Position numbers and translations under genes: made by a program
The notes under the pieces: generated by a model
Database searches by the model: none
Seen by the model: the letters and a program-made list of their open reading frames with translations, nothing else
Told to the model about the DNA's origin: nothing
Source of the DNA: Salinibacterium sp.
Lineage (GTDB): Bacteria > Actinomycetota > Actinomycetes > Actinomycetales > Microbacteriaceae
Assembly (NCBI GenBank): GCA_004297555.1
Contig: SCSV01000335.1
Span: 1-6,105 of the forward strand
Length of the DNA stretch: 6,105 nucleotides
Reading direction: 5' to 3'
Part shown: in pieces, positions 1-5,961 of the stretch
How positions within the stretch are numbered: the stretch's first letter is position 1
Layout: each line of letters starts with the position of its first letter

Positions 1-1043
1 CGGTGCACTCCGACATGGTCGCCGGGCTTCGTCGGAGTGGGCGCGGCGGGGCCATCGGGAAGCGCGCGGCCGAGGTATTCCTCCTCGAGCACCTGGCGGA
101 ACTTCACCGCCCCCCAGTCAGCGAGCAAGAACTTGAGGCGGGCCTTGTTGCGCAAGCGGCGGTAGCCGTAGTCGCGGAAGATCGACACGACACCGTGCCA
201 GGCATCGGCCACAGCATCCGGAGCAACAAACACGCCGAGGCGCTCAGCGAGGCGCGGCGTGGTCGAGAGGCCGCCACCGACCCACAGGTCGTAACCGATG
301 CCGAGTTCGGGATGCTCGACCGCGACGAACCCCACGTCGTTGATCTCGTGCACGACGTCTTGGCTGGGGTGGCCGGTGATCGCGGTCTTGAACTTGCGGG
401 GCAGGTTGGCAAGCTCGGGGTCGCCGATGTACTTGGCGGTGATCTCGTTGATCACGGCGGTCGGGTCGATCAATTCGTCGGCGGCGATTCCGGCGAGCGG
501 GGAGCCGAGCACCACGCGAGGGGTGTCGCCGCAGGCTTCGGTCGTGCCGAGGCCAACAGCCTCGAGCCGGCGCCAGATCTCGGGCACGTCTTCGACGCGG
601 ATCCAGTGCAATTGCACGTTCTGGCGGTCGGTGAGGTCAGCGGTGTTGCGGCCGAAATCAGTGGAGATGCCGCCGATGACGCGCAGTTGCTCGGTGGTCA
701 GTTGGCCGCCGTCGATGCGCACGCGCAGCATGAAGTACTTGTCTTCGAGCTCGTGCGGCTCGAGGGTCGCGGTCTTGCCGCCGTCGATGCCGGGCTTGCG
801 CTGGGTGTAGAGGCCCCACCAGCGGAAGCGGCCGTGCAGGTCGGTGCCATCGATCGAGTCGAAGCCCTTTTTGGAGTAGATCGATTCGATCCGCTCGCGA
901 ACGCTCAGGCCGCCGTCTTCCTGCTTCCAGGTCTCGTTCGCGTTGAGCGGGGCGGTGCCGTCGATCTTCCACTGGCCGTTCGGCCGGGAGGCCGGGCGCG
1001 GCTCACGGGCTGCGGTGTCGACATCGTCAGTCGTAATTGACAT
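1..1043 (-). CDS. nirA: Ferredoxin-dependent assimilatory sulfite reductase (NirA/SirA type), 3' end outside window
   Basis: The frame is open from an ATG at 1043 to the left edge (347 complete codons, no stop), so roughly the N-terminal 60% is present. It belongs to the siroheme/[4Fe-4S] nitrite and sulfite reductase family, which reduces sulfite to sulfide with six electrons from ferredoxin in the cytosol. Visible features are RFRWWGLYTQR with Tyr79, LTDRQNVQLHWI with Arg140 (about 137-148), EACGDTPR with Cys171 and Arg176, and PRKFK with Lys217 and Lys219. Arg107, Arg176, Lys217 and Lys219 sit exactly ten residues after the Arg97, Arg166, Lys207 and Lys209 that I recall as active-site residues of Mycobacterium tuberculosis NirA. 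The cluster-binding cysteines lie in the missing C-terminal half. The start is supported by a strong AGGAGG five bases upstream. Nitrite reductases share the fold, but the Tyr/Cys pair and the adjacent siroheme chelatase favour sulfite. The plus-strand open frame across the same bases is a codon-phase shadow. Confidence 0.93.
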   Translation of the reverse strand, partial: MSITTDDVDTAAREPRPASRPNGQWKIDGTAPLNANETWKQEDGGLSVRERIESIYSKKGFDSIDGTDLHGRFRWWGLYTQRKPGIDGGKTATLEPHELEDKYFMLRVRIDGGQLTTEQLRVIGGISTDFGRNTADLTDRQNVQLHWIRVEDVPEIWRRLEAVGLGTTEACGDTPRVVLGSPLAGIAADELIDPTAVINEITAKYIGDPELANLPRKFKTAITGHPSQDVVHEINDVGFVAVEHPELGIGYDLWVGGGLSTTPRLAERLGVFVAPDAVADAWHGVVSIFRDYGYRRLRNKARLKFLLADWGAVKFRQVLEEEYLGRALPDGPAAPTPTKPGDHVGVH

Positions 1044-1166
1044 GGCACCCTCCTCGCCCGTTCGGAATCGCGCAGCAAAAAACACACGCACTTGTATTGC
1101 ACGCTATCCGCGCCGCTGAGAGGCGGCAAACAAACCCGTCACATAACGTAGCGTCACTTCGCTGAG
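1044..1166 (-). promoter_or_regulatory. Leader/promoter region between chelatase and sulfite reductase
   Basis: This 123-bp gap separates the chelatase stop from the sulfite reductase start. On the minus strand it holds TAGCGT (1106-1101), which fits the actinobacterial TANNNT -10 pattern and would give a leader of about 50 nt, and a second candidate TACGTT (1150-1145). Neither has a convincing -35. A 5-bp hairpin (GCCGC, 6-nt loop, GCGGC, 1112-1127) is not followed by a T-run, so I see no terminator and read-through from the chelatase is possible. CGTCAC occurs twice as a direct repeat at 1137-1142 and 1152-1157. One reading frame of the leader is rich in Cys codons (see findings). The promoter assignment is tentative. 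Confidence 0.35.
1049..1054 (-). promoter_or_regulatory. Ribosome binding site of the sulfite reductase
   Basis: On the minus strand AGGAGG lies five bases before the ATG at 1043-1041. It is a perfect Shine-Dalgarno core and decides this start over an in-frame GTG further upstream (about 1091), which lacks such a site. Confidence 0.85.
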
Positions 1167-1877
1167 TCAGGAGGGCAGGGCATCCCGATATCGATCGATC
1201 ACGAGTTCAACGATTTGCGCAGGTGGTGGTGCGTCTGGCCGGAGCAAAGGGTCCGTGATGACGTCGCCACCGGCGCTCGCCGCGAGGTCCTGAAAGTAGC
1301 CGGGTGCGAGCAAGTAACTACTGACCACGATTCGGGCTCGTGGATGCCGGGCTCGGGTCTGCAGAATCGCCGCACCGAGTCGCGGCTCGGCCGCCGAGAG
1401 AAAGCCGAGCTCGACGTTCCGCCCGAGCGCGACGGCCAGGCGCTCGGCGACAACCTGGCAATCGGCGATCGCGCGAACGTCGCTGGATCCGGCGACGGCG
1501 AGCACGAGTTCGTCGCCTGAACCGAAGCCGACGTCGTCGAGGCGCAGCTCGAGCACCTCGATCAGGCGGTCGTCGGGGCCGAGGGGTCGCGCGAGGGTGA
1601 CGGGGCGCTCGATCTCGGCCTCGACCGCTTTCGTCAGGTCGACATGCACGTGATAGCCGGCCGACAGCAATAGCGGCACGACAATCGCCGGTTGTCCCGG
1701 CTCGAGTTCATCGAGCACCTCGGCGGGGTCGGGGTGTTGCACGTCGACGAAACCCTGCGCGACAACAAGGTCGGGGCGGGCGGTCGCGATCGCCGTTATC
1801 AGGCCGGTCACCGCTCGCTGGCCCTCGGCAGAGGACGTGCCGTGCGAAATGCCGATGAGCGCGGGGATGCGGGTCAT
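1167..1877 (-). CDS. Sirohydrochlorin chelatase, CbiX/SirB family
   Basis: A 236-residue cytosolic protein with the two-half CbiX/SirB architecture. Family members insert Fe2+ (siroheme branch) or Co2+ (cobalamin branch) into sirohydrochlorin. The N-terminal half begins with LIGISHGTS (His12) and contains PLLLSAGYHVHVDL (about 68-81, His76 and His78), the two places where this family keeps its metal-binding histidines. The C-terminal half repeats the fold with VVSSYLLAPGYFQDLA (about 174-189). Length fits two fused CbiX-like domains. The ATG at 1877 overlaps the transporter stop as ATGA, and no good Shine-Dalgarno precedes it, so translation probably depends on coupling. The siroheme-dependent sulfite reductase 123 bp downstream argues for ferrochelatase rather than cobaltochelatase. 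M. tuberculosis also clusters nirA, cysH and a chelatase of this type, in a different order. Metal choice is inferred from context only. Confidence 0.88.
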   Translation of the reverse strand: MTRIPALIGISHGTSSAEGQRAVTGLITAIATARPDLVVAQGFVDVQHPDPAEVLDELEPGQPAIVVPLLLSAGYHVHVDLTKAVEAEIERPVTLARPLGPDDRLIEVLELRLDDVGFGSGDELVLAVAGSSDVRAIADCQVVAERLAVALGRNVELGFLSAAEPRLGAAILQTRARHPRARIVVSSYLLAPGYFQDLAASAGGDVITDPLLRPDAPPPAQIVELVIDRYRDALPS

Positions 1878-3271
1878 GAGACGGTGTTACGAGCTTTCAC
1901 GGGAATGAGGAGCACGAGGCCGATCAGCAGTACGAGAACGATGCCGATGATCCCCCAGTACTGAGCGCCGGCGATGCTCACGAAGATGGCGAACAGCATG
2001 GGCGCCAGAAAACTGACCGCCCGACCGGTAGTGGCGTACAGGCCGAATACCTCGCCTTCGTGGCCAGCGGGCGTGATGCGGGCGAGGAAGGTGCGGCTCG
2101 CCGATTGGGCCGGGCCGACGAAGAGGCTGAGGATGAGACCGCCGATCCAGAACGCCCCTTGCCCGAGATCGTGGGCGAAGAAGATTCCGGTGCCGGCAAT
2201 CACCAGACCGGTGAGCGAGAAGATGATGACGGGCTTCGCGCCGAATTTGTCATCGAAGGCACCGGAGATGAAGGTGCTTACTCCGGCGACGACGTTCGCC
2301 GCGATGGCGAAGATGATGACCTGGCTCGTCGTGAAGCCGAACGTGCCCTTGGCGAGGATGCCGCCAAAGGTGAAGACCCCCACGAGCCCGTCGCGGAAGA
2401 TCGCGCTCGAGATCAAGAACAGCACGGTGTTGCGACTGGTTTTCCAGAGAGCGCCCACATCGCGGCCGAGCACGAGGTAGGACTGGAAGAAGCCCACCCG
2501 CTTGCGCTGGGTGTCTTCGGGTAGTTCGGGAACCGCAAAGAGAACGGGCAGCGAGAAGAGCAGCATCCACGCTGCGCAGACGAGCGCGATGATGCGGATG
2601 TTGAGACCATCGCCATGAGTCACGCCGAGGAAGCCATCGTTGTCTGCGGTCAGCCCGACGAGTCCGAGCAGCACGAAGAGCAGCAGGAAGATGCCGCCGA
2701 GATAGCCGGCGCCCCAGCCGAGCCCACTTACTTTGCCGACCGTCTTCGGCGTCGAAACCTGAATCAGCAGCGCGTTGTAGTTCACCGTGGCGATCTCGAA
2801 GAAGACAGTGCCGATCGATACCAGGGCAACACCCAGCAGGAAGAAACGCGGCTGTCCTTCGACGAAGAACATCAGCGCCATGGTGAGCACGACGACGCCG
2901 GTGTTGACGGCGAGCCAGAGTTTGCGACGCCCCGTGCCATCCGTGCGCTGACCGAGCACGGGAGCGAGTATCGCCACCAGGATGCCGGCAACGCCGAGGC
3001 CGTAGCCGAGCCCGGATGAGAGCACTGCGATCGCTGCGTCCAGGGCCCGATGCGCGGATCCGGCCGGGTCGGACTCCCGGTCGGCCGCAGCAACGATTGC
3101 CGGGCTCACGAAGTAACTGCTCGTCAGATAGACGGTGAAGACGAAAGTCGTAATGACGGCGTTGAAGGATGCGCCGCCCCAGTCCCAGAACGCCCATGCG
3201 ACTACTTGGCGCTTGGGGATGGTCTTGCCGTGCTGAAGATCGAGTCCGGCAACCGGGAGTATCTCCGTCAT
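1874..3271 (-). CDS. MFS transporter, UMF1/Atg22-like family
   Basis: A 465-residue integral membrane protein with about 12 hydrophobic segments. The N-terminal AWAFWDWGGASFN (25-37) before the first membrane span, the GQRTDGTGRRK loop (107-117) and GPAQSASRTFLAR...GHEGEVFGLY (386-412) are typical of the UMF1 group of the major facilitator superfamily, related to the fungal vacuolar effluxer Atg22. Substrates of bacterial members are mostly unknown, and I cannot name one here. I chose the ATG at 3271 because homologous sequence begins there. The frame stays open for 68 more codons up to 3475, but that would overlap the dnaK start and reads as non-membrane, low-complexity sequence. A GTG two codons upstream (3277) is an alternative. 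No Shine-Dalgarno is visible, and a TANNNT motif six bases upstream suggests a leaderless message. Its stop overlaps the chelatase start by 4 bp, so the two are surely co-transcribed. Confidence 0.88.
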   Translation of the reverse strand: MTEILPVAGLDLQHGKTIPKRQVVAWAFWDWGGASFNAVITTFVFTVYLTSSYFVSPAIVAAADRESDPAGSAHRALDAAIAVLSSGLGYGLGVAGILVAILAPVLGQRTDGTGRRKLWLAVNTGVVVLTMALMFFVEGQPRFFLLGVALVSIGTVFFEIATVNYNALLIQVSTPKTVGKVSGLGWGAGYLGGIFLLLFVLLGLVGLTADNDGFLGVTHGDGLNIRIIALVCAAWMLLFSLPVLFAVPELPEDTQRKRVGFFQSYLVLGRDVGALWKTSRNTVLFLISSAIFRDGLVGVFTFGGILAKGTFGFTTSQVIIFAIAANVVAGVSTFISGAFDDKFGAKPVIIFSLTGLVIAGTGIFFAHDLGQGAFWIGGLILSLFVGPAQSASRTFLARITPAGHEGEVFGLYATTGRAVSFLAPMLFAIFVSIAGAQYWGIIGIVLVLLIGLVLLIPVKARNTVS

Positions 3272-3277
3272 GGTCAC

Positions 3278-3283
3278 ACGATA
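3278..3283 (-). promoter_or_regulatory. Candidate -10 element for a leaderless transporter mRNA
   Basis: The minus strand reads TATCGT, then GTGACC, then ATG. A TANNNT box six bases before the start codon would place transcription initiation at or next to the ATG, and no Shine-Dalgarno exists in between. Leaderless genes are common in Actinobacteria. No good -35 is found 16-19 bp upstream, so this rests on one short motif. Confidence 0.4.
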
Positions 3284-3303
3284 GCGGCTGGAGGTTTCGG
3301 GGG

Positions 3304-3332
3304 CCGGGAGAAAGAGGGGGACTTTCGCCCGG
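3304..3332. repeat. 11-bp-arm imperfect inverted repeat upstream of the transporter
   Basis: The left arm CCGGGAGAAAG (3304-3314) and right arm CTTTCGCCCGG (3322-3332) are complementary at 10 of 11 positions, separated by AGGGGGA. The dyad is centred about 47 bp upstream of the transporter ATG and 16 bp from the first HAIR site. Both flanking genes read away from it, so it is not a terminator of either. It may be an operator for the transporter-chelatase unit or, if transcription starts further upstream than proposed, a leader hairpin. The dyad is plain; its function is inferred. Confidence 0.6.
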
Positions 3333-3347
3333 GCATCCCGAGCTGAA

Positions 3348-3368
3348 ATTGAGCCGAGTTGACTCAAG
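3348..3368. promoter_or_regulatory. HAIR operator 1 (predicted HspR binding site)
   Basis: ATTGAGC, seven bases, then ACTCAAG matches the HAIR consensus CTTGAGT-N7-ACTCAAG at 12 of 14 arm positions with exact spacing. HAIR elements are bound by HspR, the MerR-like repressor of actinobacterial dnaK operons. The site lies 100 bp before the dnaK start and about 77 bp from the transporter start on the other side. Confidence 0.8.
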
Positions 3369-3383
3369 TTTTCGCGCAAGCAC

Positions 3384-3412
3384 TTGACAGCGTCAGGCGT
3401 CTCAACAAAACT
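3384..3412 (+). promoter_or_regulatory. Candidate dnaK promoter
   Basis: TTGACA (3384-3389) is a perfect -35 hexamer. Seventeen bases on, AAAACT (3407-3412) is a poor -10 with three of six matches. It would start transcription near 3420, inside HAIR site 2, which suits repression by occlusion. A second TTGACA at 3412-3417 has no acceptable -10 at normal spacing. The -35 is clear, but the exact promoter is uncertain. Confidence 0.4.
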
Positions 3413-3431
3413 TGACAAGGCACGGCTCAAG
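3411..3431. promoter_or_regulatory. HAIR operator 2 (predicted HspR binding site)
   Basis: CTTGACA, seven bases, then GCTCAAG matches the HAIR consensus at 11 of 14 arm positions with exact spacing. It lies 37 bp before the dnaK ATG and probably covers the transcription start. With site 1 it forms a two-operator arrangement whose centres are 63 bp apart, about six helical turns. Confidence 0.78.
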
Positions 3432-3453
3432 TTGACGTGCAGCGACGCAATAT

Positions 3454-3459
3454 AAGGAG
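3454..3459 (+). promoter_or_regulatory. Ribosome binding site of dnaK
   Basis: AAGGAG ends nine bases before the ATG at 3469. It is a strong Shine-Dalgarno and supports that start. Confidence 0.8.
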
Positions 3460-3468
3460 CGACCGTAG

Positions 3469-5316
3469 ATGGCACGAGCAGTAGGTATCGACCTGGGAAC
3501 CACCAACTCGGTGGTCGCAGTACTCGAAGGTGGCGAACCCACCGTCATTGCTAACGCCGAAGGTTTCCGCACGACCCCCTCGGTCGTCGCCTTCACCAAA
3601 GACGGAGAAGTGCTGGTTGGCGAGACCGCCAAGCGCCAGGCCGTCACCAACGTCGACCGCACGATCGCCTCGGTCAAGCGCCACATGGGCACGGACTGGA
3701 AGGCCGACATCGACGGCAAGGTCTACACGCCGCAAGAGATCTCGGCGCGCATCCTCGCCAAGCTGAAGCGGGATGCCGAAGAGTACCTGGGTGAGCCGGT
3801 GACCGACGCGGTCATCACCGTTCCCGCCTACTTCAACGACGCGGAGCGCCAGGCCACCAAGGAGGCCGGCGAGATCGCGGGACTCACGGTGCTACGCATC
3901 ATCAACGAGCCGACCGCAGCCGCTCTCGCCTATGGCCTCGACAAGGGCAAGGAAGACGAACTCATTCTGGTCTTCGACCTCGGTGGTGGAACGTTTGACG
4001 TCTCCCTGCTCGAAGTCGGCAAGGACGACGACTTCTCCACCATTCAGGTGAAGGCCACCGCCGGTGACAACCGACTCGGCGGCGACGACTGGGATGGCCG
4101 GGTCGTTTCGTACCTGATCACCAAGTTCAAGGAGACCACGGGCGTCGATGTCTCCAACGACAAGATCGCCAAGCAGCGCCTCAAGGAGGCCGCCGAGCAG
4201 GCGAAGAAGGAACTGTCGTCGCAGACCTCCACGAGCATCCAACTCCCCTACCTCTCGCTCACCGAAAACGGCCCGGCGAACCTCGACGAGACGCTCACCC
4301 GCGCGAAGTTCGAGGAGCTCACCTCCGACCTGCTCGAGCGCACCAAGAAGCCGTTCGACGATGTGATCAAGGAGGCCGGCGTCAAGCTCGCGGACGTCTC
4401 GCACGTTGTGCTCGTCGGTGGATCGACCCGGATGCCCGCAGTCGTGTCACTCGTCAAGAAGCTGACCGGCGGCAAGGAGCCCAACAAGGGCGTCAACCCG
4501 GACGAAGTGGTTGCGGTCGGCGCCGCACTGCAGGCCGGTGTGCTGAAGGGTGAGCGCAAAGACGTGCTGCTCATCGACGTGACGCCGCTGAGCCTTGGTA
4601 TCGAAACCAAGGGCGGCATCATGACGAAGCTCATCGAGCGCAATACGGCTATTCCGACGAAGCGCAGTGAGACGTTCACGACCGCGGACGACAACCAGCC
4701 TTCGGTGGCGATTCAGGTGTTCCAGGGCGAGCGCGAGTTCACCCGCGACAACAAGAACCTGGGCACCTTCGAGCTCACCGGTATCGCGCCAGCGGCGCGG
4801 GGCATCCCGCAGATCGAGGTCACCTTCGACATCGATGCCAACGGAATCGTGCACGTCGGCGCCAAGGACAAGGGCACCGGCAAGGAGCAGTCGATGACGA
4901 TCACCGGCGGCTCGAGCCTCTCTAAGGAGGACATCGAGCGCATGGTGCGCGAGGGTGAGGAGCACGCGGCGGAAGACAAGGCGCGTCGCGAGGCAGCCGA
5001 GATCCGGAACACCGCGGAGCAACTCGCCTACTCGACCGACAACCTCATCAAGGACAACGCCGACAAACTGCCGGAGGACGTGAAGACGTCGGTGCAAGCC
5101 GACGTGGACGCCCTCAAGACGGCGCTCGCCGGGGATGACGAAGCCGCGGTCAAGGCCGCCTTCGACACTCTGGTCGAGAGCCAGCAGAAGCTCGGCCAGG
5201 CGATCTACGAAGCGCCGGAGTCGGCTGCGGAGTCCCCGAGCGAGCCCGAGTCGAGTGACGAGGACATCGTCGACGCTGAGGTTGTCGACGACGAGCCCGA
5301 AACCCCGAAGAAGTAA
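3469..5316 (+). CDS. dnaK: Molecular chaperone DnaK (Hsp70)
   Basis: A full-length 615-residue cytosolic Hsp70, an ATP-driven chaperone that cycles on unfolded polypeptides with DnaJ and GrpE. The nucleotide-binding domain carries phosphate loop 1 IDLGTTNS (7-14), phosphate loop 2 FDLGGGTFD (169-177) and the adenosine motif VLVGGSTRMP (314-323). The interdomain linker VLLID with DVTPLSLG follows at 366-377, then the beta substrate-binding domain (about 378-500) and a helical lid. The C-terminus is acidic, with DIVDAEVVDDE close to the end as in other bacterial DnaKs. Length is normal for Actinobacteria, whose DnaKs lack the insertion in the N-terminal quadrant found in Gram-negatives. It is first in a dnaK-grpE-dnaJ operon behind two HAIR operators, so heat-inducible HspR control is expected. 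I saw no missing key residue. Confidence 0.98.
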   Translation: MARAVGIDLGTTNSVVAVLEGGEPTVIANAEGFRTTPSVVAFTKDGEVLVGETAKRQAVTNVDRTIASVKRHMGTDWKADIDGKVYTPQEISARILAKLKRDAEEYLGEPVTDAVITVPAYFNDAERQATKEAGEIAGLTVLRIINEPTAAALAYGLDKGKEDELILVFDLGGGTFDVSLLEVGKDDDFSTIQVKATAGDNRLGGDDWDGRVVSYLITKFKETTGVDVSNDKIAKQRLKEAAEQAKKELSSQTSTSIQLPYLSLTENGPANLDETLTRAKFEELTSDLLERTKKPFDDVIKEAGVKLADVSHVVLVGGSTRMPAVVSLVKKLTGGKEPNKGVNPDEVVAVGAALQAGVLKGERKDVLLIDVTPLSLGIETKGGIMTKLIERNTAIPTKRSETFTTADDNQPSVAIQVFQGEREFTRDNKNLGTFELTGIAPAARGIPQIEVTFDIDANGIVHVGAKDKGTGKEQSMTITGGSSLSKEDIERMVREGEEHAAEDKARREAAEIRNTAEQLAYSTDNLIKDNADKLPEDVKTSVQADVDALKTALAGDDEAAVKAAFDTLVESQQKLGQAIYEAPESAAESPSEPESSDEDIVDAEVVDDEPETPKK

Positions 5317-5318
5317 CG

Positions 5319-5942
5319 ATGACGTCGAAGAATCCCCCTAACGCATCGGGGAAAGACGACAAGGGCGACGACGCGGAGGCTTTGTCAGCCGATGACGTCT
5401 TCGGCAAGGAAGAGGCGCCCGAGGAGGGCGCTGCACGTACCGCCAGCGGCGAGACCTACGACCTTGACGAGGGCGGCACCGAGTTGAGCGAAGAGGATCA
5501 AGCACTCCTCGATCAAGCCAGCCAGGACCTGATCTCGGAAATGCGCTCCGACATGCTGCGGGCGCAAGCCGAGCTCGTGAACTTCCGTTCCCGGGTTGAG
5601 CGCGACCGGGCGGCGAATCGGGATGCCGTTATCGCCGAGGTCATCCGCTCGCTGCTTCCCGCCCTCGACGATCTGGCCCGGGCAGAAGCACACGGCGACC
5701 TCACTGAGGGAGCTCCGCTCACGCTCGTGGCCCAGAAGCTGCGAACCGCGTTCGAGAAGTACGGCCTGCGACGAGTCGGGGAGAAGGGCGAAGCCTTCAA
5801 CCCCGCGTTCCACGAAGCAGTCGTTCAGTTGGCGTCTCCCGATGTCACAGTGATCACGATCGCCGATGTCATCGAACCCGGTTACGTGCTGGGCGAACGA
5901 TTGGTGCGACCCGCCAAGGTCGCCGTGTCCGTGCCCGAGTAG
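5319..5942 (+). CDS. grpE: Nucleotide exchange factor GrpE
   Basis: A 207-residue homodimeric co-chaperone that releases ADP from DnaK. Residues 1-60 are acidic, low-complexity and probably disordered, as usual in actinobacterial GrpE. A long helix (about 60-125) contains LRAQAELVNFRSRVERDR, the core dimer helix. The C-terminal beta domain that contacts DnaK holds GEAFNPAFHEAV (157-168) and the family signature VIEPGYVLGERLVRPAKVAVS (184-204). It starts two bases after the dnaK stop. The sequence before its ATG (GAAGAAG) is only a weak ribosome binding site, so translation is probably coupled to dnaK. Function is unambiguous. Confidence 0.97.
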   Translation: MTSKNPPNASGKDDKGDDAEALSADDVFGKEEAPEEGAARTASGETYDLDEGGTELSEEDQALLDQASQDLISEMRSDMLRAQAELVNFRSRVERDRAANRDAVIAEVIRSLLPALDDLARAEAHGDLTEGAPLTLVAQKLRTAFEKYGLRRVGEKGEAFNPAFHEAVVQLASPDVTVITIADVIEPGYVLGERLVRPAKVAVSVPE

Positions 5943-5947
5943 AGCCA

Positions 5948-5954
5948 GGGAGGA
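5948..5954 (+). promoter_or_regulatory. Ribosome binding site of dnaJ
   Basis: GGGAGGA ends seven bases before the GTG at 5962. It lies in the 19-bp gap after grpE and supports this GTG as the dnaJ start. Confidence 0.75.
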
Positions 5955-5961
5955 CGAGGCT

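Noticed and set aside
3..1040. 345-codon plus-strand open frame
   Set aside because: It is the exact codon-phase complement of the sulfite reductase gene, whose protein has clear family motifs. High GC keeps the antisense frame open; the translation shows no recognisable domain.
1044..1091. In-frame upstream GTG (about 1091) as the true sulfite reductase start
   Set aside because: It would add about 16 residues unlike the family N-terminus, whereas the ATG at 1043 has a perfect AGGAGG at proper distance.
1112..1127. Hairpin after the chelatase as a Rho-independent terminator
   Set aside because: The stem is only 5 bp and no T-run follows on the minus strand. The nearest T-run is about 25 bases on, in the sulfite reductase leader.
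2250..3383. 377-codon minus-strand frame overlapping the transporter
   Set aside because: It is an out-of-frame shadow, very rich in Arg and Pro, with no membrane segments or motifs. The overlapping transporter frame is clearly the coding one.
3272..3468. CIRCE element for HrcA upstream of dnaK
   Set aside because: No TTAGCACTC-N9-GAGTGCTAA-like dyad is present; the operators seen are of the HAIR type.
3272..3475. 68-codon N-terminal extension of the transporter
   Set aside because: It would cross the HAIR operators and overlap the dnaK start. Its residues do not resemble the family, and homology-like sequence begins at the ATG at 3271.
4447..5097. 216-codon minus-strand frame inside dnaK
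   Set aside because: Antisense shadow of a well-conserved dnaK region, with no motifs of its own.
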